Positions 27,071 through 34,902 are shown, numbered from the stretch's first letter. The stretch: DNA of 35,746 nucleotides from Gammaproteobacteria bacterium (GCA_018222825.1 JAAEZO010000011.1:1-35746); one strand, 5' to 3'. Made by a program: numbers and translations. Notes: generated by a model not told the origin, from the letters alone.

Positions 27071-28624
27071 TCAGGAGAAGGTTCGCGTCAGATCGTTGAG
27101 TCCGTGCGAGCGCTCCAACAGCTGCTTGCTGGCGTCTTCCACATGGGAAATCTTGTCCAGGTTGGCCGAGGAGGTTTCGGAGATCTGATGGACATTGTGG
27201 CTGATTTCTTCGGCCACCAACTGCTGCTGCTCGGCCGCAGAAGAGATTTGAACCGTAATGCCGACAATGTTGTCGATTTCAGCCATTACCCGGGCCAGGC
27301 TGGCGCTGCCGGCTTCGGCCGAACTCACGCAATCCCGGCTGTGCTCCATATTGATACTCATCATAGAGCGCCACCGGCCCAGAGTCTGCTGGATCTGGCT
27401 GATGCTGGTCTGGATCTGTTCGGTAGCCCCGTGAGTGCGGGTAGAGAGCGCACGTACCTCTTCCGCTACCACCGCAAAGCCTCGGCCATGCTCACCGGCA
27501 CGGGCGGCCTCGATGGCGGCATTAAGGGCCAGCAGATTGGTCTGATCGGCAATGCCCTGGATTTCACTCATCAGGGTTCCGATACGATCCGACTCCTGGG
27601 TCAGGGCCTGAGTGGCCTCGGCGGCTTGCTCCGCCTCCTGAGCCAGTTCGATGATCTTCAGCCTGGTTTGCTCCAACTGCTCTTGGGTTTGATGGCACTG
27701 ATGCTGCGCTTCACCCGCATTGGCGGCTGCCTGTTGGGTATTATGGGTGATCTCGTTGGCGGTGGCCGACATCTCGTTGATGGCGGCGGCAATCTGATGG
27801 GTATCACTGTCCTGCTGGCTCAGCTCGACCCTGGCGCCGGTCATGGCCTGCATCATGGAGCCGGCCAGTTCTTTCAGCGTGTCGGTGGCGTCATCGACCC
27901 GGCCAAGAATGGTGCGGGTACGGGCCTGCCACATTTTCAGGTGATAGTCGGCGATGGAGTGGGGTTCATCACCGGAATAGACCAACCGGGAAATACTGTC
28001 GTATTCGCGGCCCAACCCCTGCAGGTAATGCCGAGTGCCAAACAGCGACTTTCGATAGCTGAGTGCGAACCAGGTGACGGGCAGCAGGCTCCAGAGCAGT
28101 TGGCTGCCACCGCCATTGATAAAGGCGCCGGCCAGCAGAGCAACCAGGCCGCCTGCCGCCAGCCAGGTGTTGGCCTGTTTCGGCCAGAAACGTCCGCTGC
28201 GATTGCTCTGCTGCTGTTTCAGTAACTGACGATAAGCCTGGGCGGCTCTGTCCCGTACACGGTCGTCGAGCTGGGTGCGAACCGACTGGTAACCGGTTAT
28301 TTTTCCCTGTTGGTAGATAGGGGTGACATAGGCATCTACCCAGTAATAGCGGCCGTCTTTACAACGGTTTTTAACCGCTCCACGCCAGGCCTGACCGGCC
28401 TTGGCATGTTCCCACAAATCCTGAAAGGCCGCTTTGGGCATGTCCGGATGACGCACAATATTATGGTTTTTGCCGATAAGCTCTTCCGGCCGGTAGCCGG
28501 CGACACGACAGAATACTTCGTTGGCATACGTAATAACGCCGCGCAGATCCGTGGTAGAAACCAGTTGTTCCTGGCTGCTGTAGGTGACTTCCTCGTCAAT
28601 GATGTGCTGGTTGCTTGTGTTCAT
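27071..28624 (-). CDS. PAS-domain methyl-accepting chemotaxis protein (Aer-like)
   Basis: Redox or energy-taxis-type chemoreceptor of 517 residues. An N-terminal PAS domain (about 15-125: [24 protein letters not shown], then the NIVRHPDMP loop typical of Aer) lacks any periplasmic domain. One or two membrane segments lie near 152-188. The cytoplasmic signalling domain follows, with the conserved tip [20 protein letters not shown], then [12 protein letters not shown]. The PAS may bind FAD as in Aer, but that is inferred. A sigma-28 promoter lies 46-72 bp upstream, and the ATL gene is immediately downstream. Confidence 0.92.
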   Translation of the reverse strand: MNTSNQHIIDEEVTYSSQEQLVSTTDLRGVITYANEVFCRVAGYRPEELIGKNHNIVRHPDMPKAAFQDLWEHAKAGQAWRGAVKNRCKDGRYYWVDAYVTPIYQQGKITGYQSVRTQLDDRVRDRAAQAYRQLLKQQQSNRSGRFWPKQANTWLAAGGLVALLAGAFINGGGSQLLWSLLPVTWFALSYRKSLFGTRHYLQGLGREYDSISRLVYSGDEPHSIADYHLKMWQARTRTILGRVDDATDTLKELAGSMMQAMTGARVELSQQDSDTHQIAAAINEMSATANEITHNTQQAAANAGEAQHQCHQTQEQLEQTRLKIIELAQEAEQAAEATQALTQESDRIGTLMSEIQGIADQTNLLALNAAIEAARAGEHGRGFAVVAEEVRALSTRTHGATEQIQTSISQIQQTLGRWRSMMSINMEHSRDCVSSAEAGSASLARVMAEIDNIVGITVQISSAAEQQQLVAEEISHNVHQISETSSANLDKISHVEDASKQLLERSHGLNDLTRTFS

Positions 28625-28669
28625 CAGTATCCGGTTTCTGTTATCGGGCTGCGGTGACTCGTGCCGGTT

Positions 28670-28696
28670 CTATCGGCCTCCCGGGCCCAAACTTGA
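28670..28696 (-). promoter_or_regulatory. Sigma-28 (FliA) promoter of the chemoreceptor gene
   Basis: On the minus strand TCAAGTTT (28696-28689) and GCCGATAG (28677-28670) are separated by exactly 11 bp, matching the consensus TAAAGTTT-N11-GCCGATAA at 14 of 16 positions. Transcription would begin near 28662, leaving a leader of about 40 nt. Confidence 0.8.
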
Positions 28697-28793
28697 GCCG
28701 AGTCGTTCAGAACAGCCAATATACGAGGGTTCGCGATAAAATTCATGCGCTACCTCTCTATTATGCAAGGTCGTTTGGCCGTGGAGGTGCTCT

Positions 28794-30560
28794 TCAGTCT
28801 GCAGCCAGCGCCACGCCTTCTCGTCGGGGATCGGCCGCGGCACTGAGATGGTCTTTGTGCCGCATGATGCCGTGCAGGCCGGAATTGAGTTCGGTCAGCC
28901 GGGTTTCAAAGCCCAGTTGTGTCATGGCGGCTTGCAGCGGCAGGTTTCGCCCGACCGGCTCCATTTCCAATACGCTGCCACGATGCAGTACATGAGGCTG
29001 ATGCAATGCTTCCTGCAGGGTCATGCCCCAGTCGAGTACGCTGATCAGGCTGTGCAGTACATAGCCGATGATACTGCTGCCACCGGGAGAGCCGATCACC
29101 AGCAAAGGCTGGTTCTGATGCAGCACTATGGTGGGTGCCATGGATGAACGCGGGCGCTTGCCCGGCTGCAGCCTATTGGCTACCGGTATGCCATCGCGGC
29201 TCGGGCTGAAGGAAAAATCGGTCAGCTCGTTATTGAGTAAAAAACCCTGCACCATCAGGCGGGAACCAAAGCCGTTTTCGATGGTGGAGGTCATCGACAA
29301 CGCATTACCCTGGGCATCGACGATGCTGATGTGGGTGGTAGACGGGAACTCGGGAGAGCGGTCAGGCGCCAGGCTGCCAAGAGAAGGCACCGGGTTTCCG
29401 GGGCTCACCTGCGGCAGGGCGACGGCGCCGTCGGTAAGCAGCCTGGCCCGACCGGCCAGATAGTCAGGGTCGAGCAGTTCGGCCACCGGCACCGAGACAA
29501 AGTCGCTGTCGGCGGCATACAGGTTACGGTCGGCAAAGGCCAGACGCGAGGCATCGGCAATCCATCGCCAGCTGACGGGGGAATTGGGCCCCGTGGTGGC
29601 TAGGTCGACATGAGAGAGGATACCGAGGATCTGCCCCAGGGCCAGGGTGCCGGAGCTGGGCGGCCCCATGCCGCAAATCTGATATTGACGATAAGGGGCA
29701 CAGAGCGGTGCGCGTTCCTTGACCCGGTAATCGGCCAGATCGGTCAAGCTCAAATGGCCGGCTGGGCTGGCCTGACGTACCTTGTTGACCATGGCGGCGG
29801 CGAGCTGGCCCTGATAAAACGCCGAAGGACCTTCAATGCTGATCCTGCTCAGCGCCGCGGCCAGCATGGAATTGGTTTTGGTGCTGCCGGCCTGCAACGG
29901 ACGGCCCTGCTCATCGAAGAAGTAATTTCGGCTTTCGGTGTCTCGCGCCAGATAATCCTGATCCTGTGCGATTAATCGTGCCAGGCGCGGTGATACCGTA
30001 AAACCGTTTAATGCCAGTTCGATGGCGGGTTTGAACAGCTCGCGCCAAGTCAGGGCGCCAAAGCGTTGATGCGCCTGCCACATCAGCATGAGAGTGCCGG
30101 GAGTACCTACCGACTGCCCGCCGACCACGGCGTCGAAGAAGGCTTGTGGCTTACCCTCGTCATCGAGAAACAGGTCTTCCGGTGCGGTCATGGGGGCGGT
30201 TTCCCGCCCGTCCAGCGTGGTCAACCGGGCCTGTTGCTGCTGCCAGTACACCAGAAAGGCACCGCCGCCGATGCCTGAAGACTGGGGTTCAACCAGGGTC
30301 AGTACCGCCTGAGCCGCGATCATGGCGTCGACCGCACTGCCGCCTTGTTGCAACATCTTTTGTGCTGCCTGACTCGCATAGGGGTTGGCCGTGACCACCA
30401 TGGCTTTTTGGGCGGTGACCAGCGGCTTGTTGCGCCAGCCGGTGGCGGCCTCCGACGCCGGCGTCTCGGCGAGCGTGGGCGCCGTGTTAATAGCGTCGGC
30501 CCACGCATGAGACAGGGGTAGGGGAGCCAGCAAGATAAGCGACAGTAACAAAATGCGCAT
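28794..30560 (-). CDS. ggt: Gamma-glutamyltransferase
   Basis: Periplasmic N-terminal-nucleophile hydrolase that cleaves glutathione and other gamma-glutamyl compounds; the proenzyme cuts itself into two subunits. The 588-residue precursor has a signal peptide (residues 1-22, HAWADA), the start of the large subunit with AMVVTANPYASQAAQ, QSSGIGGGAFLVYW, and the small subunit starting at Thr408 in PSTTHISIVD. Later motifs include GSPGGSSI and DPRREGVA. ATG 30560 is preceded by GGAG; a longer TTG/ATG form would disrupt the signal peptide. Confidence 0.95.
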   Translation of the reverse strand: MRILLLSLILLAPLPLSHAWADAINTAPTLAETPASEAATGWRNKPLVTAQKAMVVTANPYASQAAQKMLQQGGSAVDAMIAAQAVLTLVEPQSSGIGGGAFLVYWQQQQARLTTLDGRETAPMTAPEDLFLDDEGKPQAFFDAVVGGQSVGTPGTLMLMWQAHQRFGALTWRELFKPAIELALNGFTVSPRLARLIAQDQDYLARDTESRNYFFDEQGRPLQAGSTKTNSMLAAALSRISIEGPSAFYQGQLAAAMVNKVRQASPAGHLSLTDLADYRVKERAPLCAPYRQYQICGMGPPSSGTLALGQILGILSHVDLATTGPNSPVSWRWIADASRLAFADRNLYAADSDFVSVPVAELLDPDYLAGRARLLTDGAVALPQVSPGNPVPSLGSLAPDRSPEFPSTTHISIVDAQGNALSMTSTIENGFGSRLMVQGFLLNNELTDFSFSPSRDGIPVANRLQPGKRPRSSMAPTIVLHQNQPLLVIGSPGGSSIIGYVLHSLISVLDWGMTLQEALHQPHVLHRGSVLEMEPVGRNLPLQAAMTQLGFETRLTELNSGLHGIMRHKDHLSAAADPRREGVALAAD

Positions 30561-30692
30561 GGGATACACTCCGCAGGACAGGGTGTCTGCAAGCTTAGCC
30601 AGTTCTGATGGGGTGGCCAAGGACTCAAGCTGTTAAAAAATATTCAAGATGCTGAAAATTAAAACAAATAAACCAGATGTCATAAAAAAGCC

Positions 30693-30720
30693 TTGTATTG
30701 TTCAACGGCCTGCCTATAAT
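30693..30720 (+). promoter_or_regulatory. Promoter of the tRNA-Gly/tRNA-Cys operon
   Basis: TTGTAT (30693-30698) and a perfect TATAAT (30715-30720) are 16 bp apart, followed by the GC-rich discriminator GCGC expected of stringently controlled stable-RNA promoters. The first tRNA starts 50 bp downstream. Confidence 0.75.
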
Positions 30721-30769
30721 GCGCAGCCATCGGACGGCAGCAACTGCAGCCCGATACACCAGTAAAAAA

Positions 30770-30845
30770 GCGGGAATAGCTCAGCTGGTAGAGCACAACC
30801 TTGCCAAGGTTGGGGTCGCGAGTTCGAATCTCGTTTCCCGCTCCA
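30770..30845 (+). tRNA. tRNA-Gly (anticodon GCC)
   Basis: Acceptor GCGGGAA / TTCCCGC, discriminator T, encoded CCA. The anticodon stem CAACC/GGTTG presents GCC, and the T loop is TTCGAAT. Length is 76 nt. Confidence 0.98.
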
Positions 30846-30856
30846 AATTCTGCAAA

Positions 30857-30930
30857 GGCGCGTTAGCAAAGCGGTTATGCAGCGGATTGCAAATCCGTTC
30901 AGTCCGGTTCGACTCCGGAACGCGCCTCCA
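30857..30930 (+). tRNA. tRNA-Cys (anticodon GCA)
   Basis: Acceptor GGCGCGT / ACGCGCC, discriminator T, encoded CCA. The anticodon stem CGGAT/ATCCG presents GCA, and the T loop is TTCGACT. Length is 74 nt. It follows tRNA-Gly by 11 nt in one operon, as in E. coli glyW-cysT but without a leucine tRNA after it. Confidence 0.98.
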
Positions 30931-30953
30931 TCATCTCTTCTGTACTCCCTTCT

Positions 30954-31754
30954 TTATTTATCTTCAAGCCACTCCGAATCTACCCTGATATACCAATTAC
31001 CTCGCTTGTCCTGAAAATTCTGTCTTCTGTCCTGATATTCGCTGTGTCGTCCACCGGTCAGCCAGCCCAGTTTTTGCTGTGGCTCGAAAGAAGCATCCGG
31101 ATACTCGCAACCCCAGCGCCCACGTTCGCCCTGATCGGATAAAAACTGCTGGCAGGAAGGCGGATAATAGAGACGACCCTTCATGATCATCCGAGTGCAT
31201 TGCGGCATCAGCTTTTGCCGTATGAGGCGTTCACGGATTTGCGGTTGCTGACTGAGTTTGAGCTGATGTTGAAGCATATGTTCGACTTTGTGTCGTAACT
31301 TGTCGCGTGTATTTATGCCGCAGGCTCTATCGTAGGCTTCATTTGGATTACTTATCAGGTAGAATTTGACTGCCAGCTCCCAGTGCTCGATGCGCTGCGA
31401 CTGTTGATCCCAAACGATAAAATCGAAGGCGCCCACCGTGGTGCCGTCGATTACCTGCTGCCAGTTATGGGCCAGCAGCTGAAAACGGGAATGGTCGAGC
31501 AGGAAAAAGTGCCAAAGTGCTTCGAAATACAGGCCCAGGCGACGATAAGGTCGGCAATGGGCGTGTAATACCCCGGGTGCGGCATCCAGTTCGCACAGCC
31601 GCGGTTGGTACTCGGCGAGCAATTGTCGATACCAGTCGTTGTCTGGGGCCTGGGGCGAGCTTTGCAGCAGATTGGGGCTGGCCAGCGCCCAGGCCAGATC
31701 CCGCACCACAGGATCGGTCAGCCGCATTAATAAAAGGCGGAGTGAATCGCTCAT
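30954..31754 (-). CDS. DUF1853 family protein
   Basis: The 266-residue protein shows the DUF1853 core: LGLYFEALWHFFLLDHSRFQ, then LAHNWQQVIDGTTVGAFDFIVWD and HWELAVKFYL. The spaced Asp (FDFIVWD) and Glu-x-x-Val-Lys (ELAVKFY) resemble a PD-(D/E)XK nuclease core, but that is an inference from residue spacing. No partner is nearby apart from the divergent ybgI. The C-terminal 60 residues are rich in Trp, Tyr and Arg. Confidence 0.82.
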   Translation of the reverse strand: MSDSLRLLLMRLTDPVVRDLAWALASPNLLQSSPQAPDNDWYRQLLAEYQPRLCELDAAPGVLHAHCRPYRRLGLYFEALWHFFLLDHSRFQLLAHNWQQVIDGTTVGAFDFIVWDQQSQRIEHWELAVKFYLISNPNEAYDRACGINTRDKLRHKVEHMLQHQLKLSQQPQIRERLIRQKLMPQCTRMIMKGRLYYPPSCQQFLSDQGERGRWGCEYPDASFEPQQKLGWLTGGRHSEYQDRRQNFQDKRGNWYIRVDSEWLEDK

Positions 31755-31806
31755 CTAAGGGAACCTTTTGTTTTACAATGGACCGAAATCACGCCATGGA
31801 GTCAGC

Positions 31807-32565
31807 ATGAACAATCTGGAACTCGAACGGCTGCTGAACAGGCAGCTCAACGTAGCAGCCATCAAGGATTATTGTCCGAATGGCCTGCAAGTGGAAGGCA
31901 AAACCGAGGTGAAGCATCTGGTGACCGGTGTTACTGCCAGCCAGGCGCTGATCGATCATGCCATCGAGGTGGGAGCAGATGCCCTGCTGGTACATCATGG
32001 CTATTTCTGGAAAGGGGAAGATGAGCGGGTGCGCGGTATCAAGCGCAAGCGACTCAAGGCTCTGCTCAGTCATGACATCAATCTTTATGGTTATCACCTG
32101 CCGCTGGACATCGCTCCCGAGCTCGGCAATAACGCCCAGCTGGCCGCCTTGCTGGGGATCAGTATCGATGGCCCACTGGAGCCGGGCAACGCGCTCTCGG
32201 TATCGATGCAGGGGACGCTTGATACTCCGCTCAGTGGCGCAGAGCTGAGCGCGCGGCTGCAACAACAACTCGGCCGGCCGGTGTTGCATGTGGGTGAACA
32301 GGGGCCCGCGCTGATCCGCCGGGTGGGCTGGTGTACCGGCGGTGGTCAGGGTTATATCGATCTTGCAGCCGACCAGGGCATGGATGCCTTCATCACGGGT
32401 GAAGCGTCAGAGCAAACCGTGCATGTGGCGCGAGAGCGGGGTATACACTTTTTTGCGGCCGGGCATCACGCGACCGAACGCTATGGCATCAAGGCGCTGG
32501 GTGAATGGCTGGCCCGCGAGCAGGGACTGCAGGTCAGTTTCAAAGATATCGACAATCCGGTGTAG
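31807..32565 (+). CDS. ybgI: NIF3-family dinuclear metal protein YbgI
   Basis: The 252-residue protein matches E. coli YbgI closely: NGLQVEGKTEVKHLVTGVTAS, metal ligands in VHHGYFWKGE, YGYHLPLD, the GWCTGGGQGYID segment and the C-terminal FAAGHHATERYG. YbgI binds two metal ions and is often described as a GTP cyclohydrolase I type 2-like or NIF3 protein; the true reaction is unsettled. GGAG (31798-31801) is 5 nt before ATG 31807. Confidence 0.94.
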   Translation: MNNLELERLLNRQLNVAAIKDYCPNGLQVEGKTEVKHLVTGVTASQALIDHAIEVGADALLVHHGYFWKGEDERVRGIKRKRLKALLSHDINLYGYHLPLDIAPELGNNAQLAALLGISIDGPLEPGNALSVSMQGTLDTPLSGAELSARLQQQLGRPVLHVGEQGPALIRRVGWCTGGGQGYIDLAADQGMDAFITGEASEQTVHVARERGIHFFAAGHHATERYGIKALGEWLAREQGLQVSFKDIDNPV

Positions 32566-32580
32566 TCGTAACAGGCGCAT

Positions 32581-32611
32581 AAAAAAGACCAGGGTACATG
32601 AATACCCTGGT
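32581..32611 (-). terminator. Minus-strand terminator downstream of ybgI
   Basis: ACCAGGGTA (32588-32596) and TACCCTGGT (32603-32611) make a perfect 9-bp stem with a 6-nt loop. Read on the minus strand it is followed by C then six T; on the plus strand only three T follow. It is therefore best for a leftward transcript, for which no coding gene exists. Confidence 0.8.
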
Positions 32612-32674
32612 TTCGCAGCAGCCACACAGGCTTAAAACGGTTGTCGTTACTAACGCTGGCAATGAGAAACAATG
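32581..32674 (-). ncRNA. Candidate sRNA A, divergent from luxO
   Basis: A leftward transcript of about 94 nt would run from a sigma-54-like promoter to the minus-strand terminator. On the minus strand TGGC (32698-32695) and TTGAC (32687-32683) place GG and GA at the correct 10-bp spacing for a -24/-12 element, with one mismatch at the invariant -12 GC. The RNA could fold with GTTTC/GAAAC and CAGC/GCTG closing stems, CGTT-agt-AACG, AGCC/GGCT and the terminator. Position and direction equal those of Vibrio qrr1 beside luxO, but I cannot recognise the Qrr core convincingly. Confidence 0.42.
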
Positions 32675-32682
32675 AAGTGGCA

Positions 32683-32698
32683 GTCAATATAATAGCCA
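32683..32698 (-). promoter_or_regulatory. Sigma-54-like promoter of candidate sRNA A
   Basis: The minus strand reads TGGCTATTATATTGAC. It matches the spacing of TGGCACG-N4-TTGC, with A in place of C at the -12 dinucleotide. Upstream, TTGCGACTCA and TTGTAACTCA form an imperfect direct repeat (about 32710-32732) that could be an activator site. Confidence 0.35.
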
Positions 32699-32845
32699 CG
32701 AAGTGAGTTACAAATGAGTCGCAAGCAGTGTTGATCTGATGTTAACATGAAGTTAATTCACTGCAAGTGTTTTTTGTAGGTAATGTTTTCGTAGAAAATT
32801 TTTCGCAGAGAAGACGAACCAGACGGTTAAGGGTGAGAGATAAAG

Positions 32846-34219
32846 ATGGTAGATGAGAGACTGAATGTCTTGTTGGTAGAGGATACGGCATCGCTGGCGG
32901 CGCTGTATCAGGCCTATTTGCAGGATGAGCCACTGTCGCTGACGGTGGTCAGCAATGGTCAGCAGGCGCTGGAACATATTCGGCGACAACCACCAGATAT
33001 TCTGTTGCTTGACTTGATCTTGCCCGACATGCCCGGCATGGAAATCCTGAAATGGTTGCACCGGGAGCAGCCGAACGTCACCACCATCGTCATGACCGCC
33101 CATGGCTCGGTAGACGTGGCGGTGGATGCCATGCGCCTGGGTGCGCATGATTTCATCAATAAACCGGTGGAAGCCGAGCGGCTCAAGGTGACCCTGCATA
33201 ACACCATGAAGTTCCGCCATCTGAATCAGTTGGTAGACCGCTATCGTCACGAAATCGAGCGCGAGCCCTTTCAGGGCTTTATCGGCGCCAGTTTGCCGAT
33301 GCAGAAGGTGTTCCGCCTGATTGAGAATGCCGCGCCCAGTACCGCCACTGTGTTTGTTACCGGTGAAAGTGGTACCGGCAAGGAAGTCTGCGCCGAAGCG
33401 CTGCATCAGCTCAGTGGTCGCCGCGAAGGTCCCTTTATTGCCCTGAACTGTGCCGCCATTCCCAAGGATTTGATGGAAAGCGAGTTGTTTGGCCATATCA
33501 AGGGGGCCTTTACCGGCGCCCTGCAGGATCGGGACGGCGCCGTCATTCGGGCCGATGGCGGTACCCTGTTCATGGATGAAATCTGTGAAATGGATCTGGA
33601 GCTGCAGAGCAAGCTGCTGCGTTTTCTGCAGACCGGGCAGATACAGCCGGTGGGCAGCTCACAGCAGATCAAGGTCGATGTTCGCATCGTCTGCGCCACC
33701 AACCGGGATCCCCTGGTCGAGGTGGAGCAGGGCCGTTTTCGGGAAGATCTGTATTACCGCCTGCATGTCATTCCCATCCATCTTCCTCCGTTGCGAGAAC
33801 GGGGAGGTGATGTGATTAGTATCGCCAATGCTCTGGTGCGTCAGGCGTCGCGGGAAGAAAACAAGTCGTTTGTCGGCCTGTCCGAGGCCACCAAAGACCG
33901 ACTGCAGGGCTACCACTGGCCGGGTAACGTGCGTCAGCTGCAAAACGTGATCCGCAATGCGGTGGTGCTGCATCAGGGCGAATGGATAGAGCAGGACATG
34001 CTGCCGGCCCCGCTGGATACCCCCCAGGCGCACAGCTCAACGGCCCAGCCGGTAACCGATGCCATGCCGGCTCCCATAGTGCCGCTGTCGGTGATCGAGC
34101 GCCAGGCGATAGAAAGGGCCATCAGTCATTGCCAGGGCAATGTTTCCCGGGCCGCGGCCCTGCTGGAAGTCAGCCCTTCCACCATTTATCGCAAGCTGCA
34201 GAGTTGGGACAATAACTGA
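32846..34219 (+). CDS. luxO: LuxO-type sigma-54-dependent response regulator
   Basis: Quorum-sensing response regulator of 457 residues that, when phosphorylated, activates sigma-54 promoters. It has a receiver domain (1-120) with phospho-acceptor Asp56 in LLLDLILPDMPG and Lys106 in INKP; an AAA+ domain (about 142-365) with Walker A GESGTGKE (173-180), the sigma-54 contact loop GAFTGA (220-225) and LFMDE; and a C-terminal Fis-type helix-turn-helix (GNVSRAAALLEVSPSTIYRKL). ATG 32846 follows GGGTGAGAGA. The downstream luxU gene overlaps by one base, which identifies it as LuxO rather than another NtrC-family regulator. Confidence 0.9.
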   Translation: MVDERLNVLLVEDTASLAALYQAYLQDEPLSLTVVSNGQQALEHIRRQPPDILLLDLILPDMPGMEILKWLHREQPNVTTIVMTAHGSVDVAVDAMRLGAHDFINKPVEAERLKVTLHNTMKFRHLNQLVDRYRHEIEREPFQGFIGASLPMQKVFRLIENAAPSTATVFVTGESGTGKEVCAEALHQLSGRREGPFIALNCAAIPKDLMESELFGHIKGAFTGALQDRDGAVIRADGGTLFMDEICEMDLELQSKLLRFLQTGQIQPVGSSQQIKVDVRIVCATNRDPLVEVEQGRFREDLYYRLHVIPIHLPPLRERGGDVISIANALVRQASREENKSFVGLSEATKDRLQGYHWPGNVRQLQNVIRNAVVLHQGEWIEQDMLPAPLDTPQAHSSTAQPVTDAMPAPIVPLSVIERQAIERAISHCQGNVSRAAALLEVSPSTIYRKLQSWDNN

Positions 34220-34593
34220 TGACTGACTGGCAACGGCTGCAGGCACGACTTCCCTTGCTGGATCAGCATCAGTTACAGCGGATGGAGCAAGAGCTGGGAG
34301 CCGAGGTGCTGACTCGATTGCTGCGGCTCTTTGTCGAAGACAGCCGGCAGCAGGGAGAGGCTCTGCAAGGGGCCTTTGCCGAGCGGGACAATGCCCTGAT
34401 GGCCCGCTGTTGTCACAGCCTGAAATCGGCCTGTGGCAGTTACGGTGCACTGCGCTGTCAGTATCTGAGTGAAAAACTGGAACAGGCCTGCCATGAGCAG
34501 GATAACGACCAGGTGGAAAACCGGATGCGGGCATGGCAAGAAGCGCTGGAAGAAACCCTGCAGCAACTCGAAACCCGATTGAAAGCTGAATAA
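34219..34593 (+). CDS. luxU: LuxU-type histidine phosphotransfer protein
   Basis: The 124-residue protein is a single HPt helix bundle: phospho-accepting His66 lies in CCHSLKSACGSYGA, followed by YLSEKLEQACHEQD. It should relay phosphate from hybrid sensor kinases to LuxO. Its start codon overlaps the luxO stop (TGATG), so the two are translationally coupled. No kinase or autoinducer synthase gene is in the window. Confidence 0.87.
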   Translation: MTDWQRLQARLPLLDQHQLQRMEQELGAEVLTRLLRLFVEDSRQQGEALQGAFAERDNALMARCCHSLKSACGSYGALRCQYLSEKLEQACHEQDNDQVENRMRAWQEALEETLQQLETRLKAE

Positions 34594-34598
34594 CAGGC

Positions 34599-34627
34599 AA
34601 AAAAATGGCCAACCCAAAGGGTTGGCC
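34599..34627 (-). terminator. Minus-strand terminator beside luxU
   Basis: GGCCAACCC (34607-34615) and GGGTTGGCC (34619-34627) pair across a 3-nt loop. The minus-strand reading is followed by A and seven T; the plus-strand reading has no T tract (GAACTTC). It is therefore oriented for a leftward transcript starting between luxU and moaA. Confidence 0.85.
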
Positions 34628-34671
34628 GAACTTCAGCTAGAGCTGAAGAGAGCACGGGATAAAAACAACTG
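34599..34671 (-). ncRNA. Candidate sRNA B, between luxU and moaA
   Basis: A leftward RNA of about 73 nt is predicted from the sigma-54-like promoter to the minus-strand terminator. Its parts are a single-stranded U-rich 5' end (CAGTTGTTTTTATCCC), a compact hairpin CTTCAGCT/AGCTGAAG (34631-34648) and the terminator hairpin with a U7 tail, a layout like Hfq-binding sRNAs. No protein-coding gene on this strand could use the promoter or terminator. The sequence is not recognised as any known sRNA. Confidence 0.5.
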
Positions 34672-34681
34672 CATACATATA

Positions 34682-34697
34682 TGAAATAATCGTGCCA
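34682..34697 (-). promoter_or_regulatory. Sigma-54-like promoter of candidate sRNA B
   Basis: The minus strand reads TGGCACG (34697-34691), ATTA, TTTCA (34686-34682). The -24 element is a perfect consensus and the spacing is exact; the -12 element has T for G (TTTCA for TTGCA). The predicted start is near 34671. Confidence 0.5.
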
Positions 34698-34758
34698 ACT
34701 TTTCAAATGCAGTCATGGCGGGGTTTCTCAGCCATTCGGTCAAAATTCATACCGAGCA

Positions 34759-34802
34759 TATTGCGAAATATATTCTTTTTGCAATGTCATATTTTCGCAA
34801 TA
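34759..34802. promoter_or_regulatory. TTGC/GCAA dyad, possible enhancer for LuxO
   Basis: TATTGCGAAATA (34759-34770) and TATTTTCGCAATA (34790-34802) are inverted copies, with a further TTGCAAT (34779-34785) between them. The centre is about 110 bp upstream of the sRNA B start, a usual distance for sigma-54 activators. LuxO sites in Vibrio also contain TTGC/GCAA halves, but the match is by inspection only. Confidence 0.45.
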
Positions 34803-34811
34803 TAAAAATGC

Positions 34812-34838
34812 ACACACCACACCACACCACACCACACC
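34812..34838 (+). repeat. ACACC pentanucleotide tandem repeat
   Basis: Five perfect ACACC units (34814-34838) with a partial unit before them. Such short tandem repeats can change length by slippage. It lies between the dyad of sRNA B and the moaA promoter. Confidence 0.9.
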
Positions 34839-34902
34839 AATGAAGCTGTGAGTTCCTCCAGAAAATTCGGGTCGTTTCTACATTCTTCTTGATCTGAAAC
34901 TA

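Noticed and set aside
27029-28225. 398-codon frame antisense to the chemoreceptor gene
   Set aside because: Shadow of a conserved receptor gene; no ribosome site and no recognisable domain.
32581-32674. Calling candidate sRNA A a true Qrr
   Set aside because: Position and promoter type agree, but the conserved Qrr core is not recognisable by eye, so I report it only as a candidate sRNA.
34458-34706. 82-codon minus-strand frame over the luxU end
   Set aside because: It overlaps the HPt gene and the terminator of candidate sRNA B, and has no ribosome site. The transcript there is better explained as non-coding.
34812-34838. CRISPR-like repeat
   Set aside because: The unit is five bases with no spacers and no cas genes; it is a simple tandem repeat.
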